Source of the DNA: Marivivens niveibacter
Lineage (GTDB): Bacteria > Pseudomonadota > Alphaproteobacteria > Rhodobacterales > Rhodobacteraceae
NCBI RefSeq assembly: GCF_002150005.2
Contig: NZ_MSPP01000001.1
Coordinates: forward strand, 434,001-498,000
Direction of reading: 5' to 3'
DNA: 64,000 nt
The position numbers and the translations under genes were made by a program. Shown here in pieces: positions 28,386 through 36,835 of this stretch. Positions within the stretch are counted from its first letter, which is position 1. The number at the start of each line of letters is the position of its first letter. A model generated the notes under the pieces. It saw only the letters and a list, made by a program, of their open reading frames with translations. It was not told the DNA's origin and ran no database searches.

Positions 28386-29516
28386 ATGTCCGAAAATTAT
28401 GAAAACGCTGGCCCAGTAGAGCGGGAATTGCGCGACGCGATTTCCAGCATCGAAGAAATCATCGACGACGCCCGCAATGGCCGCATGTTCATTCTGGTCG
28501 ATCATGAAGACCGCGAAAACGAAGGCGATTTGGTGATCCCCGCGCAAATGGCAACGCCTGATGCAATCAATTTCATGGCGACCCACGGGCGCGGGTTGAT
28601 CTGCCTGACACTTGCGTCGGAACGGATCGAACAGCTGGGCTTACCGCTGATGGCGACCAACAATTCGTCGCGCCACGAAACGGCCTTTACCGTATCGATC
28701 GAAGCCCGCGAAGGCGTCAGTACAGGCATTTCCGCCGCTGACCGCGCGCGCACCATTTCGGTGGCAATCGATGCGTCCAAAGGCGCGCAGGATATCGCAA
28801 CGCCTGGTCACGTGTTCCCTCTGCGTGCCCGTGACGGCGGGGTTTTGGTTCGCGCGGGCCATACCGAAGCCGCGACCGATATTTCCCGCCTTGCTGGTTT
28901 GAACCCTTCGGGCGTGATCTGCGAGATCATGAAAGAAGACGGCGAAATGGCCCGCCTGCCTGATCTGGTGGCTTTCGCGCAATTGCATGGTCTGAAAATC
29001 GGAACCATCGCTGATCTGATCGCCTATCGTCGTCGCCATGACAATCTGGTTATGGTGACAGATGAACAGTCCATTACGTCGGAATTCGGCGGTGATTGGA
29101 CGATGAAGGTGTACACCGACAAAACCCAAGGGTCGGAACATTTGGCGCTGGTCAAAGGTGATATTTCTGGCGACGATCCTGTGCTGGTGCGTATGCATTC
29201 GCTGGACCCGATGCTGGATATGGTCGGGGCCGGTGACGCGGGCCGCGCGTTTGAATTTTCGACATCGATGAAAATGATTGCCGAACAGGGGCGCGGTGTT
29301 GTGGTTCTGCTGCGCGATCTAGAAATGAAAATCACCTCGACCGAAGAACAGCACCCCAGCACCTTGCGCCAATATGGTTTGGGCGCGCAGATTCTGTCAA
29401 ACCTTGGGCTGTCGAAAATCATCCTTTTGACGAACAGCCCGAAACCCAAAGTCGTCGGTCTGGACGCCTATGGTCTGGAAATCGCGGGCACCCGCAAAAT
29501 CAACGGAGACGCCTAA
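28386..29516 (+). CDS. ribB: 3,4-dihydroxy-2-butanone 4-phosphate synthase with degenerate GTP cyclohydrolase II domain
   Basis: 376 residues. The N-terminal DHBP synthase (about 15-215) is intact, with the acidic active-site segment DHEDRENEGDLVIPA and GRGLICL. The C-terminal half resembles RibA, but where GTP cyclohydrolase II has its zinc-binding cysteines (usual form CLTGDVFGSxRCDCG) this protein reads RMHSLDPMLDMVGAGDAG with no Cys, so GTP hydrolysis is unlikely. This corresponds to the ribBX-type variant known from many proteobacteria. The cell then needs GTP cyclohydrolase II from elsewhere. The stop overlaps the ribH ATG (TAATG). Confidence 0.93.
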   Translation: MSENYENAGPVERELRDAISSIEEIIDDARNGRMFILVDHEDRENEGDLVIPAQMATPDAINFMATHGRGLICLTLASERIEQLGLPLMATNNSSRHETAFTVSIEAREGVSTGISAADRARTISVAIDASKGAQDIATPGHVFPLRARDGGVLVRAGHTEAATDISRLAGLNPSGVICEIMKEDGEMARLPDLVAFAQLHGLKIGTIADLIAYRRRHDNLVMVTDEQSITSEFGGDWTMKVYTDKTQGSEHLALVKGDISGDDPVLVRMHSLDPMLDMVGAGDAGRAFEFSTSMKMIAEQGRGVVVLLRDLEMKITSTEEQHPSTLRQYGLGAQILSNLGLSKIILLTNSPKPKVVGLDAYGLEIAGTRKINGDA

Positions 29517-30034
29517 TGGCCGGTATTTCGCATCACATTCTGCCGCGTCCTGAATTCGACAAGGCTGTGAAAATCTGCATCGTCGTTGCGCCTTATTACA
29601 AAGATATCGCCGACCAACTGGTTGCCGGCGCGAAGGCCGAGATCGAGGCCGCTGGCGGCACATACGAAGTGGTCGAGGTTCCCGGCGCGTTAGAAATTCC
29701 TACCGCTATTGGCATCGCGGCGCGTATGTCGAATTTTGACGGCTATGTCGCGCTGGGCTGTGTGATCCGTGGTGAAACCACCCACTATGACACCGTCTGC
29801 AACGATTCGAGCCGCGCCATTACATTGTTGGGCCTGCAGGGGCATTGCATTGGCAATGGTATCCTGACGGTTGAAAACTATGAACAGGCGGCGGTGCGTG
29901 CTGATGTGAATGATCAAAACAAAGGTGGCGGCGCTGCTGCTGCGGCCTTGCACCTGATCGCATTGGGCCGTAAGTGGGGGCCTTCTGGAAAACTCGGATT
30001 CACGTCTGACATTCTGCTGGCCCGCGAAGGCTAA
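29516..30034 (+). CDS. ribH: 6,7-dimethyl-8-ribityllumazine synthase
   Basis: 172 residues, typical for the family. The substrate-binding segments VPGALEIPTAIG (about 59-70) and GCVIRGETTHYDTVC (about 80-94) are present. It condenses the RibD product with the RibB product to form lumazine, the substrate of RibE, and assembles into pentamers or icosahedra. It starts at the ribB stop and is followed after 13 bases by nusB, the usual bacterial ribH-nusB linkage. Confidence 0.96.
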   Translation: MAGISHHILPRPEFDKAVKICIVVAPYYKDIADQLVAGAKAEIEAAGGTYEVVEVPGALEIPTAIGIAARMSNFDGYVALGCVIRGETTHYDTVCNDSSRAITLLGLQGHCIGNGILTVENYEQAAVRADVNDQNKGGGAAAAALHLIALGRKWGPSGKLGFTSDILLAREG

Positions 30035-30047
30035 GGATATCTGCCCA

Positions 30048-30515
30048 ATGACCATGTCGAACAACCAACGCCGCAAACTGAAATCTGCGTCCCGCTTTTT
30101 CGCGGTTCAGGCGCTGTTCCAGATGGAGCTGTCGGGCCAAACGGTCGAGGCAGTGACTAAGGAATTTATCGATTTCCGTTTTGCCGAAGAATTCGACGAC
30201 GTGGAAATGCAGGACGGCGATCCGGGCATGTTCCGCGCGTTGGTCGATAATGCTGTGAATAATCAGGCGAAAATCGACCAAATGACCGACCGCGCGTTGG
30301 TGGAAAAATGGCCTCTGGGCCGTATTGATTCCACCCTGCGTGCGTTGTTCCGTGCGGCGGGCGCTGAACTGATCGAAGGTGAAACGCCGCCCAAAGTGGT
30401 CATTGTTGAATTCGTTCAGATCGCCGAAGCGTTCCACCCAGAAAGCAAAGAGCCAAAGTTCGTGAATGCGGTGCTTGATCACATGGCACGTGAAGCGCGA
30501 CCAGAAGAATTTTAA
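30048..30515 (+). CDS. nusB: Transcription antitermination factor NusB
   Basis: 155 residues (or 153 from a second ATG at 30054), all-helical NusB fold. KSASRFFAVQALFQMEL near the N-terminus and PPKVVIVEFVQIAEAF with the C-terminal KFVNAVLDHMARE are family hallmarks. NusB pairs with ribosomal protein S10 (NusE) on boxA RNA in rRNA antitermination. It is the last gene of the riboflavin operon. No clear hairpin terminator follows it. Confidence 0.95.
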   Translation: MTMSNNQRRKLKSASRFFAVQALFQMELSGQTVEAVTKEFIDFRFAEEFDDVEMQDGDPGMFRALVDNAVNNQAKIDQMTDRALVEKWPLGRIDSTLRALFRAAGAELIEGETPPKVVIVEFVQIAEAFHPESKEPKFVNAVLDHMAREARPEEF

Positions 30516-30604
30516 GCGCTTTTTGTCTCATCCGATTATTATCGGCTTGCAGATCGCTAAATAGGGCCTACGTTACTATTAGGTAAACACGAAAGGTGGA
30601 CGCT

Positions 30605-30748
30605 ATGAACGGTATTAAAATGATCGCACGCACTGTTGTTTCGGCAATCGACGCGGCTCTATCGTTCCTCGTCCCTGATGTACGCGAACCCGCACGCATC
30701 AAAGTCGCCCAAGAACCAAAGCGCCGTTACAACGCGCGCAACCTGTAA
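30605..30748 (+). CDS. Small protein of 47 residues, unknown function
   Basis: A short ORF with a good ribosome site (AAAGGTGG, five bases before ATG 30605). The product has a hydrophobic or amphipathic first half (residues 5-24) and a basic second half with KRRYNARNL at the end. It lies in the 241-base gap between nusB and the DUF308 gene, where no other feature is visible. The codon use resembles the neighbours. I do not recognise the family; coding status rests on the ribosome site and position. Confidence 0.5.
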   Translation: MNGIKMIARTVVSAIDAALSFLVPDVREPARIKVAQEPKRRYNARNL

Positions 30749-30756
30749 GGTGCGAT

Positions 30757-31311
30757 GTGGCTGGTCTGCCGCAAAACAACAGCTTTGACCGCCCAAAATT
30801 TGCAAGGTTCCGCCGCCATTTCATTTGGGCGGGGCTTTGCCTGATCGCGATTGGTATATTGTCGATCACCTTTCCATTTATTTTCAGCATCCTGACCAAA
30901 TTCTTGATTGGCATCGTCTTTGTGATGGTTGGTGCTGTTTTCCTATATGAGTCCGTTTGGTCCCGCACGATTGCGGATACGACCGTTCATGGTGTGATCG
31001 CGCTGTTGTATTTGGTGTTGGGTGTCTACCTGTTGGCGCAACCGACCACGGGGTTGGTTGGTATGACCGTTTTCATCACCGCGACATTATTGATCGAAGG
31101 TTTCGGTAAGATGTTTTTTGCCCAGCGTCGCCGCCCTAGGCGGGGTTGGGCGTGGATGATGGCCAGCGGGGTCGCTGCGGTATTTGTTGGCGTGATGCTG
31201 ATGATCTTGCTACCCGATTCAGCGCATTGGGCGATTGGTATGGCACTGGGGGCGAACGCGATGGCAACTGGCGTTGCCCTGACCGCTATTGCCTACGGCA
31301 TGCGGACCTAA
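30757..31311 (+). CDS. HdeD-like/DUF308 integral membrane protein
   Basis: 184 residues starting at GTG 30757, eight bases after the stop of the 47-residue ORF. About six transmembrane helices can be seen between residues 23 and 180 in three helical pairs, the DUF308 pattern (LIAIGILSITFPFIFSI, then LYLVLGVYLLAQP). HdeD in E. coli is linked to acid and density stress; no biochemical activity is known. Its stop lies just before the 6S RNA, so the two may share a transcript. Confidence 0.8.
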   Translation: MAGLPQNNSFDRPKFARFRRHFIWAGLCLIAIGILSITFPFIFSILTKFLIGIVFVMVGAVFLYESVWSRTIADTTVHGVIALLYLVLGVYLLAQPTTGLVGMTVFITATLLIEGFGKMFFAQRRRPRRGWAWMMASGVAAVFVGVMLMILLPDSAHWAIGMALGANAMATGVALTAIAYGMRT

Positions 31312-31312
31312 G

Positions 31313-31482
31313 GTAGGCGAGAACCACAGCGACCGTGCCACCCTTTATTCCCGAGGACCTGATATTTCAGGTGGGCGCCAGATAACTAGACCAGGATCCA
31401 GACAGAGCCAGCTCCCTCGGATTTGCTTAAGGCCACTGGAATGTAAGAGCTTAAGGCACGTGAAGAGCAGAAACTCGCCTGA
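31313..31482 (+). ncRNA. ssrS: 6S RNA
   Basis: The non-coding stretch folds as a long rod. The closing stem pairs GGCGAG (31316-31321) with CTCGCC (31474-31479) and CGTGCC (31334-31339) with GGCACG (31455-31460). An upper arm pairs CCGAGG (31351-31356) with CCTCGG (31415-31420), leaving an open central bubble. Near the base of the arm ACCTGATATTTCAGGT (31357-31372) contains GATATTTCA, also found at this place in E. coli 6S RNA as I remember it. 6S RNA mimics an open promoter and sequesters sigma-70 polymerase. The ends are estimated; no T-run follows. Confidence 0.72.
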
Positions 31483-31566
31483 TCCGTCATCTAGTATTGA
31501 GCGCCGTTGCATTCAAGGGGGCAGGGCGCACTTGACCGATGTTCACGTATTGTTCATGATCCCCAT

Positions 31567-32028
31567 ATGGCTGATATTTCCCCAGATGACCGCATCATGA
31601 TGCCCGGCCAGATTTTGGCCCGGGGTGTCTGCCGCCACCTTTTGTCCCATGATTTCGTCACGGTCGAAGAATTGGTTCCGACCCGCGGTTTGCGTGTGGA
31701 TGTGATGGCGCTGGGGCCAAAGGGCGAAATTTGGGTGGTCGAATGCAAATCGTCCCGCGCTGATTTTCAATCAGACAGCAAATGGCAGGGCTATTTGGAA
31801 TGGTGTGATCGGTTTTTCTGGGCGGTTGATGCCGATTTCCCGACCGAATTGCTGCCTGCCGAAACCGGTCTGATCATTGCGGATGGATACGGCGGTGAAA
31901 TCGTTCGTATGTCGCCTGAGTCGAAACTTGCGCCTGCGCGGCGCAAGGTCATGATCCAAAAATTTGCGCGTCACGCCGCGATCAGACAGATGGCGGCGCG
32001 TGATCCGCAATTTAACGTCGCGTTTTAG
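31567..32028 (+). CDS. mmcB: MmcB-family DNA repair protein
   Basis: 153 residues from ATG 31567; the longer in-frame start at 31507 would run into the preceding non-coding region. A PD-(D/E)XK nuclease-like core is visible: VDVMALGPKGEIWVVECKSS (about 45-64) gives the D...ExK pattern, and YLEWCDRFFWAVDADFP follows. MmcB is known from alphaproteobacteria as an SOS-linked, mitomycin C-related repair factor (from memory). It converges on the next small gene with a 17-base tail overlap. Confidence 0.85.
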   Translation: MADISPDDRIMMPGQILARGVCRHLLSHDFVTVEELVPTRGLRVDVMALGPKGEIWVVECKSSRADFQSDSKWQGYLEWCDRFFWAVDADFPTELLPAETGLIIADGYGGEIVRMSPESKLAPARRKVMIQKFARHAAIRQMAARDPQFNVAF

Positions 32029-32212
32029 GGGCCGACCCACGGGCCGCCATTGCCGCTGCGCGGATTTCTTCGGCGATTTCTTCGGCTTCCTCGGGTTCAA
32101 AATCCATTGGGATTTCGATTCCCGTAGCTTCGATAAACAAGCGTACCATGCCCGCATCGGTCGGGCCGATTTGCAGGTTCGCTTCGATGTCGCGTTCGTC
32201 GTTGATCCCCAT
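32012..32212 (-). CDS. Small acidic conserved protein (DUF6324-like)
   Basis: 66 residues, strongly acidic in the middle (PMDFEPEEAEEIAEEIRAAA). The N-terminus MGINDERDIEANLQIGPTD looks like a family common in Rhodobacterales that I recall as DUF6324; the number is from memory. It has no signal peptide or membrane segment. The ATG 32212 is preceded by AGGAGA. The function is unknown. Its 3' end overlaps mmcB tail to tail. Confidence 0.75.
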   Translation of the reverse strand: MGINDERDIEANLQIGPTDAGMVRLFIEATGIEIPMDFEPEEAEEIAEEIRAAAMAARGSAPKTRR

Positions 32213-32336
32213 GACATTCTCCTAAGCTGGCGATGGGGGTGACTATCGCGTTCTGCATAAAAGTTTCAAGGTGATTGCAAAAAACGGACAAAGGCGGCTT
32301 GCATTCAGATCGCACTGGGGCTAAATCGCCCGCAGT

Positions 32337-32413
32337 GCCGCCTTAGCTCAGTTGGTTAGAGCGCCTGATTGTGGATCAGGAGGTCCCCCGTTCGAGCCGG
32401 GGAGGTGGTACCA
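32337..32413 (+). tRNA. tRNA-His (anticodon GTG)
   Basis: A complete cloverleaf: acceptor GCCGCCT pairs with AGGTGGT (two G-U pairs), D-arm GCTCAGTTGGTTAGAGC, anticodon arm CCTGA-TTGTGGA-TCAGG with anticodon GTG, and T-arm CCCCG-TTCGAGC-CGGGG. The discriminator is A and CCA is encoded. The base before the acceptor is T, so there is no encoded G-1, and position 73 is A instead of C: the altered histidine identity known from many alphaproteobacteria. Confidence 0.96.
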
Positions 32414-32431
32414 CTCTCATCCAGAGAAACA

Positions 32432-32469
32432 AAAAGGTCCGCAGCATCCGCTACGGGCCTTTTGTTTTT
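32432..32469 (+). terminator. Intrinsic terminator after tRNA-His
   Basis: AAAAGGTCCG (32432-32441) pairs with CGGGCCTTTT (32454-32463, one G-U pair) around a 12-base loop; TGTTTTTG follows. It separates the tRNA from proS. Confidence 0.8.
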
Positions 32470-32553
32470 GGGCCTAATGCCTGTGCCACCTTGCTCCTGC
32501 GCACAGTTTCCACTAGGCCGATACCGATTTATTTTGCCACGACGGATCGAAAC

Positions 32554-33909
32554 ATGCGCCTCTCCCGCTATTTTCTGCCGGTTTTAAAAGAAAACCCAGC
32601 CGAAGCCCAAATCGTATCGCACCGCCTGATGCTGCGCGCGGGCATGATCAAACAGCAATCCGCTGGTATCTATTCCTGGTTGCCGCTGGGTTTCAAAGTG
32701 CTGCGCAAGATCGAAGATATTGTTCACGATGAACAAATCCGCGCAGGGCACATCCCGATGCAGATGCCAACCCTGCAAACGGCTGATCTGTGGCGCGAGT
32801 CTGGCCGCTATGACGCTTACGGCCCTGAAATGCTGCGCATGAAAGACCGTCATGACCGCGACATGCTGTTTTCGCCAACCGCCGAGGAAATGTTCACCGA
32901 CGTATTCCGCGCACATGTCAGCAGCTACAAAGACCTGCCGCTGACGCTGTACCAAATCCAGTGGAAATTCCGCGACGAAGTGCGCCCGCGTTTCGGTGTG
33001 ATGCGTGGCCGTGAATTTTACATGAAAGACGGTTATAACTTTGACCTGACCAAAGAGGATGCGCTGCACGCTTATAACCGCCACTTGGTCAGCTATCTGC
33101 GCACCTATGAACGTATGGGTTTGCAGGCGATTCCAATGCGTGCAGATTCCGGCCCGATTGGCGGCGATGACACCCACGAATTCCTAGTTTTGGCTGAAAC
33201 AGGCGAATCCGAAGTGTTCTATGACGCCCAGATCACCGATCTGACCTTTGGCGACCGTGAAATTGACTATGACGATCGCGCAGCCTGTCAGGGTGTGTTG
33301 GAAGAGTTCACCAGCCGCTATGCGCGCACTGATGAAACGCACGACGAAGCCGCATTTAACGAAGTGCCAGAAGAGCGCCGCCGCGTTGCCCGCGGTATCG
33401 AGGTTGGCCAGATCTTCTATTTCGGCACCAAATATTCCGAAGCGATGAACGCCACCGTAGTGGACAGCGAAGGCAATAAAGTGCCTGTTCACATGGGATC
33501 GCACGGTATCGGTGTGTCCCGTCTGCTGGGCGCGATCATTGAGGCGAACCACGACGACAATGGCATCATCTGGCCAGAAGGTGTGACGCCATTCCACGTC
33601 GGTATCGTGAACCTGAAGCAAGGCGATGAAGAAGCGGATGCTGCCTGTGAAGCGTTGTACAAAGAGTTTGAGGCTGCTGGCCTAGAACCACTTTATGATG
33701 ACCGCAAAGAACGTGCTGGCGGCAAATTCGCGACTATGGATCTGATTGGTCTGCCATGGCGCATTACCGTTGGCCCACGCGGCCTGAAGAACGGTGTTGT
33801 CGAGCTTACCAGCCGCCGCACTGGCGAAAGCGTCGAGCTATCGCCTGCAGATGCAGTTGCAAAAATCAAAGAGATTTACGCGAAGCACCCCGATCCAAAG
33901 GGCGCATGA
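32554..33909 (+). CDS. proS: Prolyl-tRNA synthetase
   Basis: 451 residues from ATG 32554 ([13 protein letters not shown]). The open frame reaches back to 32371 into the tRNA-His, so the shorter start is chosen. Class II motif 2 ([23 protein letters not shown]) and motif 3 ([16 protein letters not shown]) are visible, with a C-terminal anticodon-binding domain (about 345-440). The editing insertion found in the ~570-residue bacterial enzyme is missing, as is normal for alphaproteobacterial ProS of this short type. It charges tRNA-Pro with proline in the cytoplasm. A strong terminator follows. Confidence 0.96.
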   Translation: MRLSRYFLPVLKENPAEAQIVSHRLMLRAGMIKQQSAGIYSWLPLGFKVLRKIEDIVHDEQIRAGHIPMQMPTLQTADLWRESGRYDAYGPEMLRMKDRHDRDMLFSPTAEEMFTDVFRAHVSSYKDLPLTLYQIQWKFRDEVRPRFGVMRGREFYMKDGYNFDLTKEDALHAYNRHLVSYLRTYERMGLQAIPMRADSGPIGGDDTHEFLVLAETGESEVFYDAQITDLTFGDREIDYDDRAACQGVLEEFTSRYARTDETHDEAAFNEVPEERRRVARGIEVGQIFYFGTKYSEAMNATVVDSEGNKVPVHMGSHGIGVSRLLGAIIEANHDDNGIIWPEGVTPFHVGIVNLKQGDEEADAACEALYKEFEAAGLEPLYDDRKERAGGKFATMDLIGLPWRITVGPRGLKNGVVELTSRRTGESVELSPADAVAKIKEIYAKHPDPKGA

Positions 33910-33931
33910 TTTTCGCCTGTTGTTAAAATGC

Positions 33932-33963
33932 AAAGCCCCGCCAGTGTGCGGGGCTTTATTTTT
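33932..33963 (+). terminator. Intrinsic terminator of proS
   Basis: A perfect 10-bp stem AAAGCCCCGC/GCGGGGCTTT with loop CAGTGT, followed by ATTTTTA, 22 bases after the proS stop. Confidence 0.9.
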
Positions 33964-34064
33964 ATATGCGCCTTGCGGCGCGGTGGGCGCCCGGGGCTGC
34001 CGGTAAGCGCATTGTTGTGCGGCCTGATATTGCTCTTGGGGGCGGGGGGGCGTAAAGCAGGACC

Positions 34065-34886
34065 ATGAAAATACTTTTCCTTGGCGATGTGGTTGGCCGC
34101 GGCGGACGTGCGGCTGTTGTTGAACGGCTTGCGAAGATGCGTGAGGCGTGGAAGTTGGATTTTGTCGTTGTGAACGGCGAAAACGCCACGCGCGGGATGG
34201 GGCTGTCCGGCGAACACGCCAAGGCATTATTGGATGCGGGTGCTGACGTGATCACGCTGGGCGATCACGCGTTCGATCAAAAGGACATGATGAGCTTTTG
34301 CGAACAAGAGCCGCGCATCATCCGTCCGATTAACTTTTCCAAAGTCGCGCCGGGCAAAGGCGCACGGGTTTTCACAACCACTCGTGGTCAAAAAGTGTTG
34401 GTCGCGCAGGTACTGGGCCAAGTGTTCATGAAGCGTGCCTTTGACGATCCGTTTTCGGCCATGGATCAGGTGCTGCGCCAGTTTCCTTTGGGCGGTTTGG
34501 TGCAGGCGGCATTGGTTGATGTGCATTGCGAGGCGACATCCGAAAAAATGGCAATGGGCCATTTCTGCGACGGCAAGGCTAGCGTCGTTGTGGGCACACA
34601 TACCCATGTACCGACAGGCGACGCGCAGATTTTGCCGAACGGCACCGCGTTCCAGTCTGATGCGGGCATGTGCGGCGACTATGACAGCGTCATCGGCATG
34701 AACAAAGCCGAACCTATGCGCCGTTTCGTGACAGGCATGTCCAAGGGCCGTTTCGAACCCGCCATGGGCGAGGCGACCCTGTCGGGGCTATACGTGGAAA
34801 CTGATGACCGCACCGGCAAAGCAACGCGCGTAGAAATGGTGCGCAATGGTGGCCGTTTGGCGCAATCTGGCCCTAGTCCGCTGTAA
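34065..34886 (+). CDS. YmdB-family metallophosphoesterase
   Basis: 273 residues, TIGR00282/YmdB type. Metal-site motifs occur in the expected order: GDVVGRGG (D8), VNGENATRG, TLGDHAFD and the C-terminal VGTHTHVPTGDAQ. Members hydrolyse 2',3'-cyclic nucleotides, and the Bacillus protein affects RNA turnover and sporulation/biofilm decisions. The start ATG 34065 follows AGGA closely. It stands alone, with an SLC13 transporter 71 bases downstream. The cellular role in this group is not known. Confidence 0.92.
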   Translation: MKILFLGDVVGRGGRAAVVERLAKMREAWKLDFVVVNGENATRGMGLSGEHAKALLDAGADVITLGDHAFDQKDMMSFCEQEPRIIRPINFSKVAPGKGARVFTTTRGQKVLVAQVLGQVFMKRAFDDPFSAMDQVLRQFPLGGLVQAALVDVHCEATSEKMAMGHFCDGKASVVVGTHTHVPTGDAQILPNGTAFQSDAGMCGDYDSVIGMNKAEPMRRFVTGMSKGRFEPAMGEATLSGLYVETDDRTGKATRVEMVRNGGRLAQSGPSPL

Positions 34887-34957
34887 GTTTGGCGAAATAT
34901 ACTTGCGCGTAGAAATGCCTATGGCAAATATGCCTTGCTAATAACGCGAGGATTCAC

Positions 34958-36745
34958 ATGGTTGAATATTTAAACCTGTCCCAGACAGGTGAGGCGATAG
35001 TCGCGATTGCGATCGTTATCGGCATGTTCATCATGTTTTTACGCGAAACTTATCCGACCGAAGTGGTCGCGATAACGGGCGTTGCGGTCATGTTGGCGGT
35101 TGGTGTGCTGCCGTATGACGTGGCGGTTGCATCGCTGTCGAACCCCGCGCCATGGACAATTGCCGCGATGTTTATCGTGATGGGCGCGTTGGTTCGCACG
35201 GGGGCGTTGTCGCGGATGACGCAGTTTGCGCAAACCAATGCCGCAACCAATCCAAAATTAACGCTCGCAGGGTTGATGTTGTTCGTCGTTGTGGCCTCGG
35301 CGTTTGTGAATAACACACCTGTTGTTGTTGTGATGCTGCCGGTCTTTGTTCAATTGGCTGGCACGTTGGGTGTTTCTGCATCCAAACTGCTGATCCCATT
35401 ATCCTACGCGGCTATCGTGGGCGGGACGACGACTTTGATCGGAACCTCTACCAACCTGCTGGTGGATGGCGTGGCGCGACAATCGGGGCTAGAGCCTTTC
35501 GGCATTTTCGAAGTGACCCCAATCGGTGTCATTATCGCGCTATATACCTTGGGCTATTTGTATTTCTTCGGTCGTCACATGTTGCCAGACCGGACCAGCA
35601 TGGCGTCGATGTTGTCGAAAAATGACAAATCGAAAATGCGGTTCTTTACCGAGGCCGTTATTCCGCCGGAATCCAACCTGATCGGCCGCGAAGTGTTGTC
35701 GGTTCAGTTGTTCAAACGTGATGGTGTCCGTCTGATTGACGTTGTGCGCGGCGATGAATCGTTGCGCCGTGATTTGCAAAATGTACAGCTGCAGGTGGGT
35801 GACCGCGTGGTTCTGCGGACCCAAATCACTGAATTATTGTCGCTTCAGCGGAATAAATCCCTGCGCCGTGTGGATCAGCTATCAGCGGTTGAAACCTCGA
35901 CCGTAGAGGTTCTGATCACGCCAGAATCTAAAATGGTTGGCCGCCGTTTAGGCCAGATGCGTCTGCGCCGCCGTTATGGTGTTTATGTGCTGGCTGTGCA
36001 CCGCCGCGACAAAAACATTGGCCGTCAGATTGATGATTTGGTCGTGCGTGTCGGTGATACCCTGCTGCTTGAAGGTGCGCCCGAAGATGTTCAGCGTCTG
36101 GCGGACGACATGAGCCTTGGCGATGTGTCCAAACCTTCGGCGCGTGCCTATCGTCGCAACCATGCCCCAATCGCCATTGCGGCAATGATCGGCGTGGTCG
36201 CTTTGGCGGCGTTCAACGTCGCGCCGATTTTGCTGCTGGCGGTTATCGCCGTGGCTGTTGTTTTATTGACGGGCTGTATCGACGCAGAAGAGGCGTTCGA
36301 ACATGTCGATGCGTCGTTACTGGCGCTGATATTCGGGATGCTCGCGGTTGGTGCTGCGTTAGAACATTCGGGCGCGGTTGCGCTCATTGGTAATGGCGTC
36401 GCGCCGTTCCTTATGGACCTGCCGCCATTTTTGATTGTGTTCTGCGTGTATACTCTGTCGATGATTTTGACTGAACTGGTGTCGAACAATGCAGTGGGCG
36501 TTGTTATGACGCCGATCGCAATTGGTCTGGGGCAGGCGTTGGGGGTGGACCCGCGTCCATTGGTGGTGGCCGTAATGGTTGCGGCATCTGCCAGCTTTTC
36601 AACGCCTATCGGGTATCAGACAAACACGCTGGTCTACGGCCCAGGCGGATATAAATTTTCCGATTTCTTGCGCGTGGGTGTGCCGTTGAATGCGTCGCTT
36701 GCGTTCTTGTGTTCGGCGATTATCCCTATTTTCTGGCCGCTTTAG
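34958..36745 (+). CDS. SLC13/DASS-type ion transporter with two RCK_C (TrkA-C) domains
   Basis: 595 residues. The membrane half-domains (about 10-210 and 400-595, roughly eleven helices) flank two cytoplasmic TrkA-C/RCK_C domains near 215-295 and 305-390, recognisable as FKRDGVRLIDVVRG ... LQVGDRVVLR and VRVGDTLLLEGAPED. The NNTPVVVVMLP and SNNAVGVVMTP motifs are the paired SNNT-like substrate loops of the DASS family. The substrate could be sulfate, a dicarboxylate or another anion; this cannot be decided here. RCK_C domains suggest gating by a small ligand. Confidence 0.9.
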   Translation: MVEYLNLSQTGEAIVAIAIVIGMFIMFLRETYPTEVVAITGVAVMLAVGVLPYDVAVASLSNPAPWTIAAMFIVMGALVRTGALSRMTQFAQTNAATNPKLTLAGLMLFVVVASAFVNNTPVVVVMLPVFVQLAGTLGVSASKLLIPLSYAAIVGGTTTLIGTSTNLLVDGVARQSGLEPFGIFEVTPIGVIIALYTLGYLYFFGRHMLPDRTSMASMLSKNDKSKMRFFTEAVIPPESNLIGREVLSVQLFKRDGVRLIDVVRGDESLRRDLQNVQLQVGDRVVLRTQITELLSLQRNKSLRRVDQLSAVETSTVEVLITPESKMVGRRLGQMRLRRRYGVYVLAVHRRDKNIGRQIDDLVVRVGDTLLLEGAPEDVQRLADDMSLGDVSKPSARAYRRNHAPIAIAAMIGVVALAAFNVAPILLLAVIAVAVVLLTGCIDAEEAFEHVDASLLALIFGMLAVGAALEHSGAVALIGNGVAPFLMDLPPFLIVFCVYTLSMILTELVSNNAVGVVMTPIAIGLGQALGVDPRPLVVAVMVAASASFSTPIGYQTNTLVYGPGGYKFSDFLRVGVPLNASLAFLCSAIIPIFWPL

Positions 36746-36835
36746 GCCAGAAATGCCCCCTCAGGCTTGCAGGCAGCCCGCGCCCTGACATATAGAGACG
36801 CGAACTGTCCAAAGACATAAAACAAAGAGGTCCCC

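Noticed and set aside
32371-32553. N-terminal extension of proS reaching into tRNA-His
   Set aside because: The extension overlaps the tRNA and its terminator and lacks similarity to ProS; ATG 32554 gives the family start.
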